NCBI RefSeq assembly: GCF_002735705.1
Contig: NZ_PDZL01000017.1
Coordinates: 59,357-123,356, forward strand
Direction of reading: 5' to 3'
Length of the DNA stretch: 64,000 nt
From: Janthinobacterium sp. BJB426
GTDB taxonomy: Bacteria > Pseudomonadota > Gammaproteobacteria > Burkholderiales > Burkholderiaceae_D
Part shown: piece by piece, positions 47,001 through 56,387 of the stretch
Layout: each line of letters opens with the position of its first letter
Position numbering within the stretch: the first letter of the stretch is position 1
The notes under the pieces: model-generated
What the model saw: only the letters and a program-made list of their open reading frames with translations
Databases searched by the model: none
What the model was told of the DNA's origin: nothing
Program-made: the position numbers and the translations under genes

Positions 47001-47777
47001 ATGCCAAAAATTATTTCCGCCAACCTGAACGGTATCCGTTCCGCCGCCAAAAAAGGCTTTTTCAACTGGATGGGCACGCAGACGGCCGATTTCATCTGCG
47101 TGCAGGAATTGAAGGCGCAACTGCCCGACATGACGCCGGAATTCCTCAACCCGCACGGCTACCATGGCCATTTCCACTACGCCGAGAAAAAGGGTTACTC
47201 CGGCACGGGCGTGTACAGCAAGGTCGAACCGGACGCCGTGCATATCGGCTTCGGCAGCCCTGAATTCGATGCCGAAGGCCGCTACGTGCGCTGTGATTTT
47301 GGCAACCTGTCCGTCATTTCCGTGTATTGCCCGTCCGGTTCGTCCGGCCCCGAGCGCCAGGAAGCCAAGTTCCGCTTCATGGAACTGTTCCTGCCGCACC
47401 TGCTGGCATTGAAGGCCCTGGGCCGCGAAGTGGTCATCTGCGGCGACTGGAACATCGCCCATCACGAAATCGACCTGAAGAACTGGAAGGGCAACAAGAA
47501 AAATTCCGGCTTCCTGCCCGAGGAACGCGCATGGCTGACGCGTGTCTTCGACGAAGTGGGCTTTGTCGACGTGCACCGCGGCCTGGACAAGCGCGAAGAC
47601 CAGTACACGTGGTGGAGCAACCGCGGACAAGCCTACGCGAAAAACGTGGGCTGGCGCATCGACTACCACGTCGCCACGCCAGGCATCGCAGCCCAGGCGC
47701 ATACGGTCAGCGTCTACAAGGACGAGCGTTTTTCCGACCACGCACCGCTGATCATCGATTACACGATCAAGGGCTAA
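47001..47777 (+). CDS. xth: Exonuclease III / AP endonuclease
   Basis: Repairs abasic sites and 3' blocks in DNA. The 258-residue chain begins [20 protein letters not shown]. It shows the metal-binding Glu in CVQELKAQ, Tyr-containing [16 protein letters not shown], the catalytic Asn in [16 protein letters not shown], and the final Asp-His pair in [11 protein letters not shown]. The fold is the ExoA/Xth type. Its last 4 bases overlap the end of the pseudouridine synthase gene on the opposite strand. Confidence 0.95.
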   Translation: MPKIISANLNGIRSAAKKGFFNWMGTQTADFICVQELKAQLPDMTPEFLNPHGYHGHFHYAEKKGYSGTGVYSKVEPDAVHIGFGSPEFDAEGRYVRCDFGNLSVISVYCPSGSSGPERQEAKFRFMELFLPHLLALKALGREVVICGDWNIAHHEIDLKNWKGNKKNSGFLPEERAWLTRVFDEVGFVDVHRGLDKREDQYTWWSNRGQAYAKNVGWRIDYHVATPGIAAQAHTVSVYKDERFSDHAPLIIDYTIKG

Positions 47778-48679
47778 GCTTCTAGGCTGCGCCGACTTTC
47801 AAAACGGCGCGGCTCGCCGCTCAACGGATCCGTGAAATCAATCGCCCGCGCCAGCAACTGCAAGGGCTGCGACATGTCGTCTTCCTTGCACGGCAAGGCC
47901 ACCGGGTAAAACGCATCGTTGACGATGGGGATACCCAGCGAGGCCAGGTGCACGCGCAGCTGGTGCTTGCGGCCCGTGTGCGGCTGCAGCCGGTACAGGT
48001 TCACGTCGCCGCGCTCCTCAATCACGTCGATGACGGTTTCCGAATTCGGCTCCCCCGCTTCCTCGCGCATGAGGAAAAACTGCGCGCCCTCGACCATGCG
48101 GCTGCGGTAGGTAAATGGAAAATCGCGGCCTGCCAGCACGGGCGCCAGCGCCTCGTACGTCTTGCGCACTTCGCGGCGCTGGAACAGCGACTGGTAGGCG
48201 CCACGGCTGGCCACCTGCCGCGAAAAAATCACCACGCCGGCCGTCTCGCGGTCGAGGCGGTGGATCGGCGTCAGCTCGGCGCAATCCAGGTTTTTCTTCA
48301 GCCGCGTCAGCAGGGTCTCCTGCACGAAGCGCCCGGCCGGCGTCATGGGCAGGAAGTGCGGCTTGTCGACCACGATCAAATGTTCGTCCTGGAACAGGAT
48401 GGCTTCCTGGAAGGGGATCGGCGTTTCCCGTTCCAGCTCGCGGTAGTAAAAAATGCGCATGCCGCGCCGGTATGCACTATCGGGCGCCAGCACGGCGCCG
48501 TCGCCATTGACCACTTCGCCGCGCGCCATGCGGTCCAGCCATTGCGCCGCGCTGATCTGCGGATAGCGTTCGAGCAGAAACGTCAGCATGTCGGGCCACT
48601 GCCCGTCCGGCAGCCACAGGTAGCTGGGCGCCACGCCGTCGCGCATGGGCAAGGGTGCGGCAACGTGACGACTGGACAT
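47774..48679 (-). CDS. RluA-family RNA pseudouridine synthase
   Basis: A 301-residue pseudouridine synthase. The catalytic Asp is in the motif [18 protein letters not shown], preceded by the strand [14 protein letters not shown] and followed by the core [20 protein letters not shown]. The N-terminal 90 residues hold a short S4-like segment. The target (rRNA or tRNA position) is not deducible. It is the last gene of the metX-metW-ampG-M48 run, starting 1 base after the M48 stop. Confidence 0.9.
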   Translation of the reverse strand: MSSRHVAAPLPMRDGVAPSYLWLPDGQWPDMLTFLLERYPQISAAQWLDRMARGEVVNGDGAVLAPDSAYRRGMRIFYYRELERETPIPFQEAILFQDEHLIVVDKPHFLPMTPAGRFVQETLLTRLKKNLDCAELTPIHRLDRETAGVVIFSRQVASRGAYQSLFQRREVRKTYEALAPVLAGRDFPFTYRSRMVEGAQFFLMREEAGEPNSETVIDVIEERGDVNLYRLQPHTGRKHQLRVHLASLGIPIVNDAFYPVALPCKEDDMSQPLQLLARAIDFTDPLSGEPRRFESRRSLEA

Positions 48680-48680
48680 C

Positions 48681-49583
48681 CTAGCGCTGCGCGATGGCGT
48701 TGCTGCGGTATGGCGGCAAGGCGTCCACGCTGACGCCCTTGCTGCGCGCGTACAGGGGCAACACTTGCGCCATGTGGCTGTTCATCTGCGAAATGCGGTC
48801 TTTGCCCGACGGGTGGGTCGAGAGGAATTCCGGCGGCGCACCCGCGCTCACGGCTGCCATCTTCTGCCACAGCACCACACCGGCGCGCGGATCGAAACCG
48901 GCGCGCGCGGCCAGATCCATGCCGATCAGGTCCGCTTCGCGCTCATCGTCGCGCGAGAACTTCAGCATCACGCCCTTGGCCGCCATGTTCGTGGCGGTGC
49001 TGGTCAGATTCGGGTCGACGCCGAGCCAGGCCGACAGGCCCGCACCCACCAGCTTCGAGCCGACGGCGGCCAGGTTGCCCTTGCCGGCCTGCGCCTGCGA
49101 GTGTTCGCGCAGGGCGTGCGAAATTTCATGGCCCATGACGACGGCCACTTCATCGTCGGTCAGATTCAGCTTGGTGATGATGCCGCTGTAAAAAGCGATC
49201 TGCCCGCCCGGCATGCAAAAGGCATTGACCTCGTCCGAGTTGAGCAGGTTGATCTGCCAGTTCCAGCTGGCCGCCGCCTCGTTCCAGCGCGTGGCGAAGG
49301 GGATGATGCGCTGGGCGATGGCGCGCAGGCGTTTCACCTGCGGATCGCTGTCGGGCACCAGCGCATTTTTTTCCTTCGCTTCGTTGACCAGCTGCGTATA
49401 TTGCTGCTTCGATTCTGCATTGAAATCGGCACCGCCGGCAAAGATGCGCGTAGTCGACAAAGGACGCACCTTGATGCCATCCTGTACTGTCGCCTGCTGG
49501 GCGTGGACGGACAGGGGCGCCAGTGCGGTGGCCGCGCACAGGCTGGCCAGGACGGTGTAACGTTTAAGGGATATTGGTGCCAT
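48681..49583 (-). CDS. M48-family periplasmic metalloprotease
   Basis: A 300-residue precursor with a signal peptide (residues 1-28, ending VHAQ) and a single M48 peptidase domain. HEISH in VVMGHEISHALREHSQAQ provides two zinc ligands and the catalytic Glu, and the third ligand is the Glu in DEREADLIGMDLAARAGFDP. There are no TPR repeats, so it resembles LoiP/YggG or the protease half of BepA, which act in outer-membrane quality control. It starts 20 bases inside the end of ampG. Confidence 0.88.
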   Translation of the reverse strand: MAPISLKRYTVLASLCAATALAPLSVHAQQATVQDGIKVRPLSTTRIFAGGADFNAESKQQYTQLVNEAKEKNALVPDSDPQVKRLRAIAQRIIPFATRWNEAAASWNWQINLLNSDEVNAFCMPGGQIAFYSGIITKLNLTDDEVAVVMGHEISHALREHSQAQAGKGNLAAVGSKLVGAGLSAWLGVDPNLTSTATNMAAKGVMLKFSRDDEREADLIGMDLAARAGFDPRAGVVLWQKMAAVSAGAPPEFLSTHPSGKDRISQMNSHMAQVLPLYARSKGVSVDALPPYRSNAIAQR

Positions 49584-50823
49584 TGGCAGACCTCCATGGA
49601 GCGATTTTAGGCAGCATCATCATGGCCGGGAAGGCCAGGAAGAAGCACACGATGAAAAACGAGAACCAGCCCAGCTCGGCGACGAGGAAGCCCACCGATG
49701 CATTGATCAGGGTGCGCGGCACGGCGCTCAGGCTGGAAAACAGCGCATACTGCGTGGCCGTGTAGCGCGGATCCGTGGTGCGCGACAGGAACGCGACAAA
49801 GGCGGCCGCGCCCAGGCCCAGGCTGGCGAAAGCTTCAAAACCGATCACGGCGCTGAGTAGCATGGTGTTCGGCCCCACCTGCGCCAGCCAGGCGAATCCG
49901 AGAATCGCGACCGCCTGCAATGCGCCAAACACCCACAGGCCCCGGTTGATGCCCAGCTTGAGCATCCATATGCCGCCCACCACGCCGCCGGCCAGGCTGG
50001 CCCAGAAACCCGTGGTGTTGGCGGCCAGGCCGATCTGCGTCATGCTAAAACCCAAGTCAAGGTAAAACTTCGTCGCCAGCGCCGTGGCCATGCTGTCGCC
50101 GATTTTGTAGAGTAATACGAAGGCGAGGATCCACATTGCGTTACGCCAACCATCGCGCGCGATGAATTCCTGGAACGGCAGAATGATCGCTTCGCGCATG
50201 GTTTTCGGCGGCGAGCCGTACACGGTGGGTTCCTTGATCAGCAGGGTGCAGACAAACCCCGGCAGCATGAAGGCGGCCGTGATCCAGAAAACGGGCTGCC
50301 ACGGCATGCGGTCGGCCAGGATCAGCGACAGCGCGCCCGGCACCATGCCTGCCACTTTATACGCGTTGACGATGACGGCGGCGCCCAGGCCCTGCTCATT
50401 GTCGCTGAGGATTTCGCGCCGGTAGGCGTCGATGACGATGTCCTGGCTGGCCGACAGGAAGGCCACGCCGCCGGCGGCGGCAGCGATCAGGCCAATCTGC
50501 GTGAGCGGGTCCAGCATGCCCATGCCGCCGATGGCAAAGAACAGCGCCACTTGCGTCAGCGCCATCCAGCCGCGCCGGCGTCCCAGGCCCAGGATGCGGT
50601 AGCGGTCCATCAGGGGCGCCCACAGGAATTTCCAGATATACGGGAACTGCACCAGGGCGAACAGCCCCAGCGCCTTGACGTTCAAGCCCGACTTGGCCAG
50701 CCATGCCTGCAGCAGATACAGCAGGATGAACAGGGGCAGACCGGAACTGAAGCCCAGGACCAGAACGGCTAGCATGCGGCCATTGGCATGGGAACGCCAG
50801 CCTGGCACCGGGCTTGTGGTCAT
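49564..50823 (-). CDS. ampG: AmpG-type muropeptide permease
   Basis: Major-facilitator permease that imports anhydro-muropeptides for wall recycling. The 419-residue chain has about 12 hydrophobic helices and the family opening GFSSGLPLFILLYLLQAWLA followed by LWAPLMDRY. The ATG at 50823 shares its A with the metW stop (TGATG), so it is translationally coupled. The 20-base overlap with the M48 protease gene continues the compact operon. Muropeptide uptake influences AmpR-type beta-lactamase induction where present; no ampR is in view. Confidence 0.9.
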   Translation of the reverse strand: MTTSPVPGWRSHANGRMLAVLVLGFSSGLPLFILLYLLQAWLAKSGLNVKALGLFALVQFPYIWKFLWAPLMDRYRILGLGRRRGWMALTQVALFFAIGGMGMLDPLTQIGLIAAAAGGVAFLSASQDIVIDAYRREILSDNEQGLGAAVIVNAYKVAGMVPGALSLILADRMPWQPVFWITAAFMLPGFVCTLLIKEPTVYGSPPKTMREAIILPFQEFIARDGWRNAMWILAFVLLYKIGDSMATALATKFYLDLGFSMTQIGLAANTTGFWASLAGGVVGGIWMLKLGINRGLWVFGALQAVAILGFAWLAQVGPNTMLLSAVIGFEAFASLGLGAAAFVAFLSRTTDPRYTATQYALFSSLSAVPRTLINASVGFLVAELGWFSFFIVCFFLAFPAMMMLPKIAPWRSANGTNIP

Positions 50824-51434
50824 CAATGCACCGCTTTTTTACGCAGGCGGAAGACGGCCAGGTCGCCGCGCAGGTTCGGCAGCACGGAGACCATCTTGCC
50901 TTCGGCCAGGGCCACGCATTCGATCACTTCCAGGCCGCATTCCTCGGCCAGTTCGCGGAAGTCGTTGATGGTTGCGCAGCGCACGTTGGGCGTGTCATAC
51001 CACTGGTACGGCAGCGATTTCGACACGGGCATACGCCCTTTCAGCAATGCCACGCGGTGCGGCCAGTAGGCGAAGTTGGGGAACGAGACGATGGCCTCGG
51101 CGCCGACGCGCACGATGTCGCGCAGCAGCGGCTCGACCTGCTTCATCATCTGCAAGGACGACAGGCACAACACCGTATCAAAACTGTTGTCGCCAAAGAT
51201 GGCCAGGCCCTTTTCCATGTCCTGCTGGATCACGTTGACGCCACGCAGGGTGCTGGCCAGCACCTTGTCATCGGCGATCTCGATGCCGTAACCGCTGCAC
51301 TCCTTGTCGCTTTGCAGGTACTGCAGCATCACGCCTTCGCCGCAGCCTACGTCCAGCACATGCGCGTTGTTCGGCACCCAGTGGGCGATAAAGGCCAGGT
51401 CGGGGCGCAGCGCGCTCAATTCGTCAAAAGTCAT
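50823..51434 (-). CDS. metW: Methionine biosynthesis protein MetW
   Basis: A 203-residue methyltransferase-fold protein that accompanies MetX in proteobacteria and is needed for its activity in several species. The nucleotide-binding motif [20 protein letters not shown] and the strand [14 protein letters not shown] are visible. The ATG overlaps the metX stop by four bases (ATGA), and the stop overlaps ampG. Known MetX/MetW pairs suggest a two-protein acyltransferase. Confidence 0.94.
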   Translation of the reverse strand: MTFDELSALRPDLAFIAHWVPNNAHVLDVGCGEGVMLQYLQSDKECSGYGIEIADDKVLASTLRGVNVIQQDMEKGLAIFGDNSFDTVLCLSSLQMMKQVEPLLRDIVRVGAEAIVSFPNFAYWPHRVALLKGRMPVSKSLPYQWYDTPNVRCATINDFRELAEECGLEVIECVALAEGKMVSVLPNLRGDLAVFRLRKKAVH

Positions 51435-52630
51435 GCGATCTCCTTGGCGCCCTGGCGGACGGCGGTGTGCTGTGCAGGAGCGGGCAAGCCCGCCCCGATG
51501 TCGTTCCATACCTGGCCATAATAGGCGCGCACCATGTTCATGTAGCGCGCGTCTTCCAGCAAAAAGGCGTCGTGGCCGTGCGGCGCATCGATTTCCGCAT
51601 ACGTGACCTGGCGGCGGTTGCACACGAGCGCTTCGACGATTTCGCGGCTGCGCTCGGGCGAAAAACGCCAGTCGGTGGAAAACGAGGCGAGGAAGAACTT
51701 GGCCTTGGTGCCCGACAGGGCCTTGGCCAGGTCGCCGCCATGCGCGCGCGCCGGATCGAAATAGTCGAGCGCCTTGGTAATCAATAAATACGTGTTGGCG
51801 TCGAAGTATTCGGAGAACTTGTCGCCCTGGTAGCGCAAATACGATTCGATCTCGAAGTCGATGCCGAAACCGAATTTGTAGTCGCCCGTCTGCGCCGCAT
51901 CGCGCAGCTTGCGGCCGAATTTCTCGGCCATGTCGTCATTCGACAGATAGGTGATATGGCCCACCATGCGCGCCACGCGCAAGCCGTTCTTCGGCACCAC
52001 GCCGTGCGCATAGAAATCGCCGCCATGGTAATCGGGATCGGACAGGATGGCCTGGCGCGCCACGTCATTGAAGGCGATATTCTGCGCCGACAGCTTGGCC
52101 GTCGAGGCGATTACCACGCAGTGGCGCAGGCGCTCGGGGAACATGATGCTCCACGCCAGCGCCTGCATGCCGCCCAGCGATCCGCCCATCACGGCGGCGA
52201 ACTGCTTGACGCCCAGTTCATCGGCCAGGCGCGCCTGCGCACTGACCCAGTCTTCCACCGTGACGACGGGGAAGGAGGCGCCATACGGCTTGCCGGTGGC
52301 GGGATTGGTGTGCATGGGGCCCGTCGAACCGAAGCAGGAACCCAGGTTGTTGACGCCGATGACGAAGAATTTGTTGGTGTCGAGCGGCTTGCCGGGACCA
52401 ACCATATTGTCCCACCAGCCCGTGCTTTTCGGTTCGTCCGCGTAGACGCCGGCCACGTGGTGCGAGGCGTTCAGGGCGTGGCAGACCAGCACCGCGTTCG
52501 ATTTGTCGGCGTTCAGGGTGCCGTAGGTTTCATACATCAACATATAGTCTTGCAGCGATGCTCCGCTTTGCAGCTGCAAGGGTTGCGCAAAATACATGGT
52601 TTGCGGCGAAACGATTCCAATGGATGACAT
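51431..52630 (-). CDS. metX: Homoserine O-acyltransferase MetX
   Basis: First step of methionine synthesis, acylating homoserine. The 399-residue alpha/beta-hydrolase has the family motifs [23 protein letters not shown] and the nucleophile elbow [16 protein letters not shown], and ends with the Asp/His pair in FSTDWRFSP and [11 protein letters not shown]. MetX of proteobacteria that carry MetW often use succinyl-CoA rather than acetyl-CoA; which applies here is an inference I cannot settle. The ATG at 52630 has no clear ribosome site and follows three hairpins in its leader. Confidence 0.94.
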   Translation of the reverse strand: MSSIGIVSPQTMYFAQPLQLQSGASLQDYMLMYETYGTLNADKSNAVLVCHALNASHHVAGVYADEPKSTGWWDNMVGPGKPLDTNKFFVIGVNNLGSCFGSTGPMHTNPATGKPYGASFPVVTVEDWVSAQARLADELGVKQFAAVMGGSLGGMQALAWSIMFPERLRHCVVIASTAKLSAQNIAFNDVARQAILSDPDYHGGDFYAHGVVPKNGLRVARMVGHITYLSNDDMAEKFGRKLRDAAQTGDYKFGFGIDFEIESYLRYQGDKFSEYFDANTYLLITKALDYFDPARAHGGDLAKALSGTKAKFFLASFSTDWRFSPERSREIVEALVCNRRQVTYAEIDAPHGHDAFLLEDARYMNMVRAYYGQVWNDIGAGLPAPAQHTAVRQGAKEIA

Positions 52631-52654
52631 GTGTGTCGGTTTATAAAAGGAGGT

Positions 52655-52749
52655 TGGCCCCACGGGCCATAGTCGATGCAGCACCGCGATGATAGGTGCT
52701 GCAACTTTAGCATCAGGACACATCTTGCCGCGCGCGACGTGTCCTGATG
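52655..52749 (-). promoter_or_regulatory. Three consecutive hairpins in the metX leader
   Basis: In order of minus-strand transcription. An 11-base perfect inverted repeat (CATCAGGACAC/GTGTCCTGATG) spans 52711-52749 with a 17-base loop. An 8-base stem (GCAGCACC/GGTGCTGC) spans 52678-52702. A 6-base stem TGGCCC/GGGCCA with a 3-base loop spans 52655-52669, followed on the minus strand by AACCTCCTTTTAT. The first could also end the upstream ptsI transcript. The arrangement resembles a regulatory leader with a terminal attenuator; I recognise no described riboswitch. Confidence 0.5.
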
Positions 52750-52765
52750 CCGATAGGGTGACAGT

Positions 52766-54508
52766 TTACATGAGCTGCAACTGTTGTACGGCTTCCGCGA
52801 TCACATTTGGTTCCATGGAACGCATAATTTTGCGCATTTGTGGCGCAATCAGGCCCAGGTCGCTGTTGAGGATCTCTTGCTTGACCGCCAATAGTTGCGC
52901 CGGATGCATGGAAAACTCGCGCAGCCCCATGCCCAGCAGCAAGCGCGTAAGCTTCACGTCGCCCGCCATTTCGCCGCAGACGGCCACGTCGATGCCCGCC
53001 TTGTGGCCGGCGGCGATCGTCATGGAGATCAGTTGCAGCACGGCCGGGTGCAGCGGATTGTACAAATGCGCCACTTCGTAGTCGACGCGGTCGATGGCCA
53101 AGGTGTACTGGATCAGGTCATTCGTGCCGATCGACAGGAAATCCATGCGCTTGACGAACATGGGCAAGGCCAGCGCGGCGGCGGGAATCTCGATCATGGC
53201 GCCCACCTCGACCTCGTCGTCAAACTTGACGCCCTCTTCGCGCAGGCTGGCCTTCGCTTGCGCGATCATGGCCAGCGACTGGTCGATCTCGAAGGCATGC
53301 GCCAGCATGGGGATCAGGATGCGCACCTTGCCGAAGGCGGAGGCGCGCAGGATGGCCCGCAGCTGCGTCAGGAACAATTGCGGTTCGGCCAGGCAATAGC
53401 GGATGGCGCGCAGACCCAGCGCGGGATTCAAGGCCGTATGGTCGGCCTGGTCGAGCGGCTTGTCGGCGCCGATGTCGAGCGTGCGGATGGTCACCACGCG
53501 CCCTTTCATCGATTGCACCGTGTTGCGGTAAGCCTCGAATTGCTCGTCCTCGGTGGGTATCTTGTGGGCGCGGCCCATGAACAGGAATTCGGAGCGGAAC
53601 AGGCCCACGCCGCTGGCGCCCGATTCCAGGGCAAACGGACAATCCTCGGGCAACTCGATATTCGCCAGCAGGGTGACGGGCGTGCCGCACTTGGTCACGG
53701 CCGGCGTCTTTTTCAGCTTGCCCAGCTTCTTGCGCGCGCGCTGCATGGCCACCTGACGCTCGCGGTACTGCTCCAGCACCAGCGCACTGGGGTTGGCGAT
53801 GACGACGCCGGCATCGCCGTCGATGATCAGCCAGTCGTCCTGGTCGATCAGCATCGACGCCTGCGACATGCCGACGGCGGCCGGGATATCGAGGCTGCGC
53901 GCGACGATGGCCGTGTGCGAGTTCTGCCCGCCCACGTCGGTGATGAAGCCGATGAAGGAGCGGTCGCGGAACTGCAGCATGTCGGCCGGTGAAATATCGT
54001 GGGCGACGACGATCATCTGCGCCAGCAATTCATCGTTGGCCGCCGCTTTCGGCAGCAGCTGTTCCGTGCCCAGCAAGACCTTCAGCACGCGTTCGGCCAC
54101 CTGCTGGATATCGGCCTTGCGTTCGCGCAAATACGGGTCTTCGATTTCGTCGAACTGGGCCGATAATTCATCAATTTGCGTCAACAGCGCCCATTCGGCG
54201 TTGTAGTGGCGCGAGCGGATGATGTCGAGCGGCGCTTCGGCGATCATCGGGTCCGACAGGATCAGCGCATGCACGTCGATGAACGCGCCCAGTTCCGTGG
54301 GGGCGTCCTTCGGCAGCTCGTTCCACAGGGTTTGCAATTCCTTGTGGACGGCGGCGATGGCGTTTTGCAAACGCTGGACTTCGGCTTCGATCTGTTCCTG
54401 GGCGACCAGGTAGTGTTTGACGTCAAGGGCGGCCGGCGCCAGCAGATGCGCGCGGCCAATGGCGATGCCGCGGGAGACCGGGATGCCGTGGAGCGTGAAA
54501 GATGCCAT
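52766..54508 (-). CDS. ptsI: Phosphoenolpyruvate-protein phosphotransferase (PTS enzyme I)
   Basis: Enzyme I takes phosphate from phosphoenolpyruvate to HPr. The 580-residue chain has the phosphorylated His198 in GGQNSHTAIVARSLDIPAAV, the barrel-domain motifs GVGLFRSEFLFMGR and IGTNDLIQYTLAIDRVD, and the catalytic Cys region VCGEMAGD. The ATG at 54508 starts the usual MASFTLHGIPVSRGIAIGRA. It follows HPr (44 bases) and EIIA; no sugar-specific EIIB/EIIC is nearby. Confidence 0.96.
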   Translation of the reverse strand: MASFTLHGIPVSRGIAIGRAHLLAPAALDVKHYLVAQEQIEAEVQRLQNAIAAVHKELQTLWNELPKDAPTELGAFIDVHALILSDPMIAEAPLDIIRSRHYNAEWALLTQIDELSAQFDEIEDPYLRERKADIQQVAERVLKVLLGTEQLLPKAAANDELLAQMIVVAHDISPADMLQFRDRSFIGFITDVGGQNSHTAIVARSLDIPAAVGMSQASMLIDQDDWLIIDGDAGVVIANPSALVLEQYRERQVAMQRARKKLGKLKKTPAVTKCGTPVTLLANIELPEDCPFALESGASGVGLFRSEFLFMGRAHKIPTEDEQFEAYRNTVQSMKGRVVTIRTLDIGADKPLDQADHTALNPALGLRAIRYCLAEPQLFLTQLRAILRASAFGKVRILIPMLAHAFEIDQSLAMIAQAKASLREEGVKFDDEVEVGAMIEIPAAALALPMFVKRMDFLSIGTNDLIQYTLAIDRVDYEVAHLYNPLHPAVLQLISMTIAAGHKAGIDVAVCGEMAGDVKLTRLLLGMGLREFSMHPAQLLAVKQEILNSDLGLIAPQMRKIMRSMEPNVIAEAVQQLQLM

Positions 54509-54552
54509 GGGGTGACCTGTCGGAATGCGGCTGCGGCTGCGTTCGGCGGGCA

Positions 54553-54822
54553 TTACTCGCCTTCGCCAAACCTGTCATTAATCAGGGCGGTGAGCGCATC
54601 GACACATGCCAGCTCATCATCGCCCTCGGCTTCCAGGGTCACTTTCGCGCCCTTGCCGGCGGCCAGCATCATCACGCCCATGATGGACTTGGCGTTGATG
54701 CGGCGCGCGTTGCGGGTCAGCCAGACGTCGCTCTTGAACTTGGCGGCGAGCTGGGTAAATTTGGCGGAGGCGCGTGCGTGCAATCCCAGCTTGTTGATGA
54801 TTTCGAGTTCTCTTTGAATCAT
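54553..54822 (-). CDS. ptsH: HPr phosphocarrier protein
   Basis: An 89-residue phosphocarrier. His15 (KLGLHARASAKF) receives phosphate from enzyme I, and Ser46 lies in INAKSIMGVMMLAAGKG, the site phosphorylated by HPr kinase where that enzyme exists. The ATG at 54822 begins the MIQRELEI strand; earlier in-frame codons overlap a hairpin and are not protein-like. It stands between EIIA(Man) and enzyme I. Confidence 0.95.
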   Translation of the reverse strand: MIQRELEIINKLGLHARASAKFTQLAAKFKSDVWLTRNARRINAKSIMGVMMLAAGKGAKVTLEAEGDDELACVDALTALINDRFGEGE

Positions 54823-54875
54823 TTTTGTATGGTCTCTATCCCTGAATGCACTACGCTGATGACAATCTTGGCCTA

Positions 54876-54902
54876 TAAAACCCGCCGCCTTCAGGGCGGC
54901 GG
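54876..54902 (-). terminator. Attenuating hairpin between EIIA and HPr genes
   Basis: CCGCCGCC and GGCGGCGG pair perfectly over 8 bases around a 5-base loop; on the minus strand the stem is followed by GTTTTATAG. It lies between the EIIA stop (54915) and the HPr start (54822), so it could reduce read-through into ptsH-ptsI. Confidence 0.55.
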
Positions 54903-54914
54903 CCATGCACTTCC

Positions 54915-55325
54915 TTATTCTCCCACGCGGATGCGGTTATCGACGCGCACGGCGCCGCTTTGCGCACCGGCCAGTGCCATCTCCACCACCACATCGAGCG
55001 TGTCGCGACGATATGTGATGGCGCGCAGCAGCATCGGCAGGCTGATGCCGGCGATGACTTCCACGCGGCCCGCATCGGCCAGCTTGTTGCAGCAGTTCGA
55101 CGGCGTGCCGCCCTTCACGTCGGTAATCACCAGCACGCCGGAGCCGTCGTCGAGGCGGCAGATGGCGTCCGATGCCAGCTTCTGCACTTCCGCCAGGTCC
55201 TGGTCGGCGACGACATCGATGGCTTCAAACCGCTCCGTTGGCCCCCGGAACACATGCGCGCAGGCGGCGATGAACGCCTGTCCCAGCGGTGCATGTGTCA
55301 TGAGCAAAATCCCTACCATAGTCAT
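54915..55325 (-). CDS. PTS EIIA component, mannose/sorbose family
   Basis: A 136-residue protein of the EIIA-Man fold. His11 in VGILLMTHAPLGQAF is the predicted phosphorylation site, and GVLVITDVKGGTPSNCCNKL gives the central strand and loop. Stand-alone EIIA-Man proteins in betaproteobacteria act in regulation rather than sugar import, and the absence of EIIB/EIIC here fits that. AAGGTGA precedes the ATG at 55325. It starts 8 bases after gshB. Confidence 0.9.
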   Translation of the reverse strand: MTMVGILLMTHAPLGQAFIAACAHVFRGPTERFEAIDVVADQDLAEVQKLASDAICRLDDGSGVLVITDVKGGTPSNCCNKLADAGRVEVIAGISLPMLLRAITYRRDTLDVVVEMALAGAQSGAVRVDNRIRVGE

Positions 55326-55333
55326 TTCACCTT

Positions 55334-56290
55334 CTAGCGCTGCTGCGCTTGCGCAACGCCATGCTCGACGGCGTCGACAAACATGGCCGCCACGTCAAAG
55401 CCCGTCTGCTGCATGATTTCCTGGAAGCAGGTCGGGCTGGTGACATTGACTTCCGTCAGATAGTCGCCAATCACGTCCAATCCTACCAGCATCAGGCCAC
55501 GCGCGGCCAGGATAGGGCCCAGCTTTTCAGCGATTTCCAGGTCGCGCGCCGTCAAGGGCTGCGCCACGCCCGTGCCGCCGGCTGCCAGGTTGCCCCGTAC
55601 TTCGCCGGCCTGCGGGATGCGCGCCAGCGAAAACGGCACCGGCTTGCCGCCGATGACGAGGATGCGCTTGTCGCCCTTGTCGATGTCGGGGATAAACCGC
55701 TGCGCCATGATGGTTTGCGCGCCGTTCTCGCTGAGAGTCTCGATGATGGCGCCCAGGTTCAGGCCATCTGCCTTGACGCGGAAGATGCCCGTGCCGCCCA
55801 TGCCGTCGAGCGGCTTGAAAATGACGTCCTGGTGCTTGGCGTGGAAGGCGCGCAGGCGCGCTTCGTTCGACGTCACCAGGGTCGGCGAAGTGAATTCGGA
55901 AAACTGCGCAATGGCCAGCTTTTCATTGTTGTCGCGGATGGCCGACGGCTTGTTGAAGACGCAAGCGCCCTGCTTTTCCGCCAGTTCCAGCAGATACGTG
56001 CCGTACACGTATTCCATGTCGAACGGCGGGTCCTTGCGCTCGATGATGGCGTCCAGGGTCGACAGGCGCACTTCTTCGATGGAGACGACCTTGTACCAGT
56101 CATGTTCGTCGCCCGTCAGCTCGATGTGCTGTACCCGTGCCGTGACGATGCCCTCTTCCAGCGCCATGTCCTTCTGTTCGAAGGCATACACGGCATGGCC
56201 GCGTTTGGCCGCCTCGCGCATCATGGCGAAGGTGGAATCTTTGTAAGTCTTGAAGCCTGCCAGCGGGTCGGCAAGGAATGCAATTTTCAT
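55334..56290 (-). CDS. gshB: Glutathione synthetase
   Basis: ATP-grasp enzyme joining gamma-glutamylcysteine and glycine. The 318-residue chain begins MKIAFLADPLAGFKTYKDST. It has the ATP-grasp motifs VIFKPLDGMGGTGIFRVKAD and KRILVIGGKPVPFSLARIPQ, and the metal-binding C-terminal VGLDVIGDYLTEVNVTSPTC. The ATG at 56290 fits this N-terminus. It lies 97 bases after gshA on the same strand, completing the glutathione pathway. Confidence 0.96.
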   Translation of the reverse strand: MKIAFLADPLAGFKTYKDSTFAMMREAAKRGHAVYAFEQKDMALEEGIVTARVQHIELTGDEHDWYKVVSIEEVRLSTLDAIIERKDPPFDMEYVYGTYLLELAEKQGACVFNKPSAIRDNNEKLAIAQFSEFTSPTLVTSNEARLRAFHAKHQDVIFKPLDGMGGTGIFRVKADGLNLGAIIETLSENGAQTIMAQRFIPDIDKGDKRILVIGGKPVPFSLARIPQAGEVRGNLAAGGTGVAQPLTARDLEIAEKLGPILAARGLMLVGLDVIGDYLTEVNVTSPTCFQEIMQQTGFDVAAMFVDAVEHGVAQAQQR

Positions 56291-56387
56291 GGTGCGTCCA
56301 ATCGGGGAACCTGGATAAGGAATGCTTGATTCTAGCCGAGATCGCCAGGCGCGGTAGTCACCGCGCCCGGCAAGTCTCCTTGATGGA

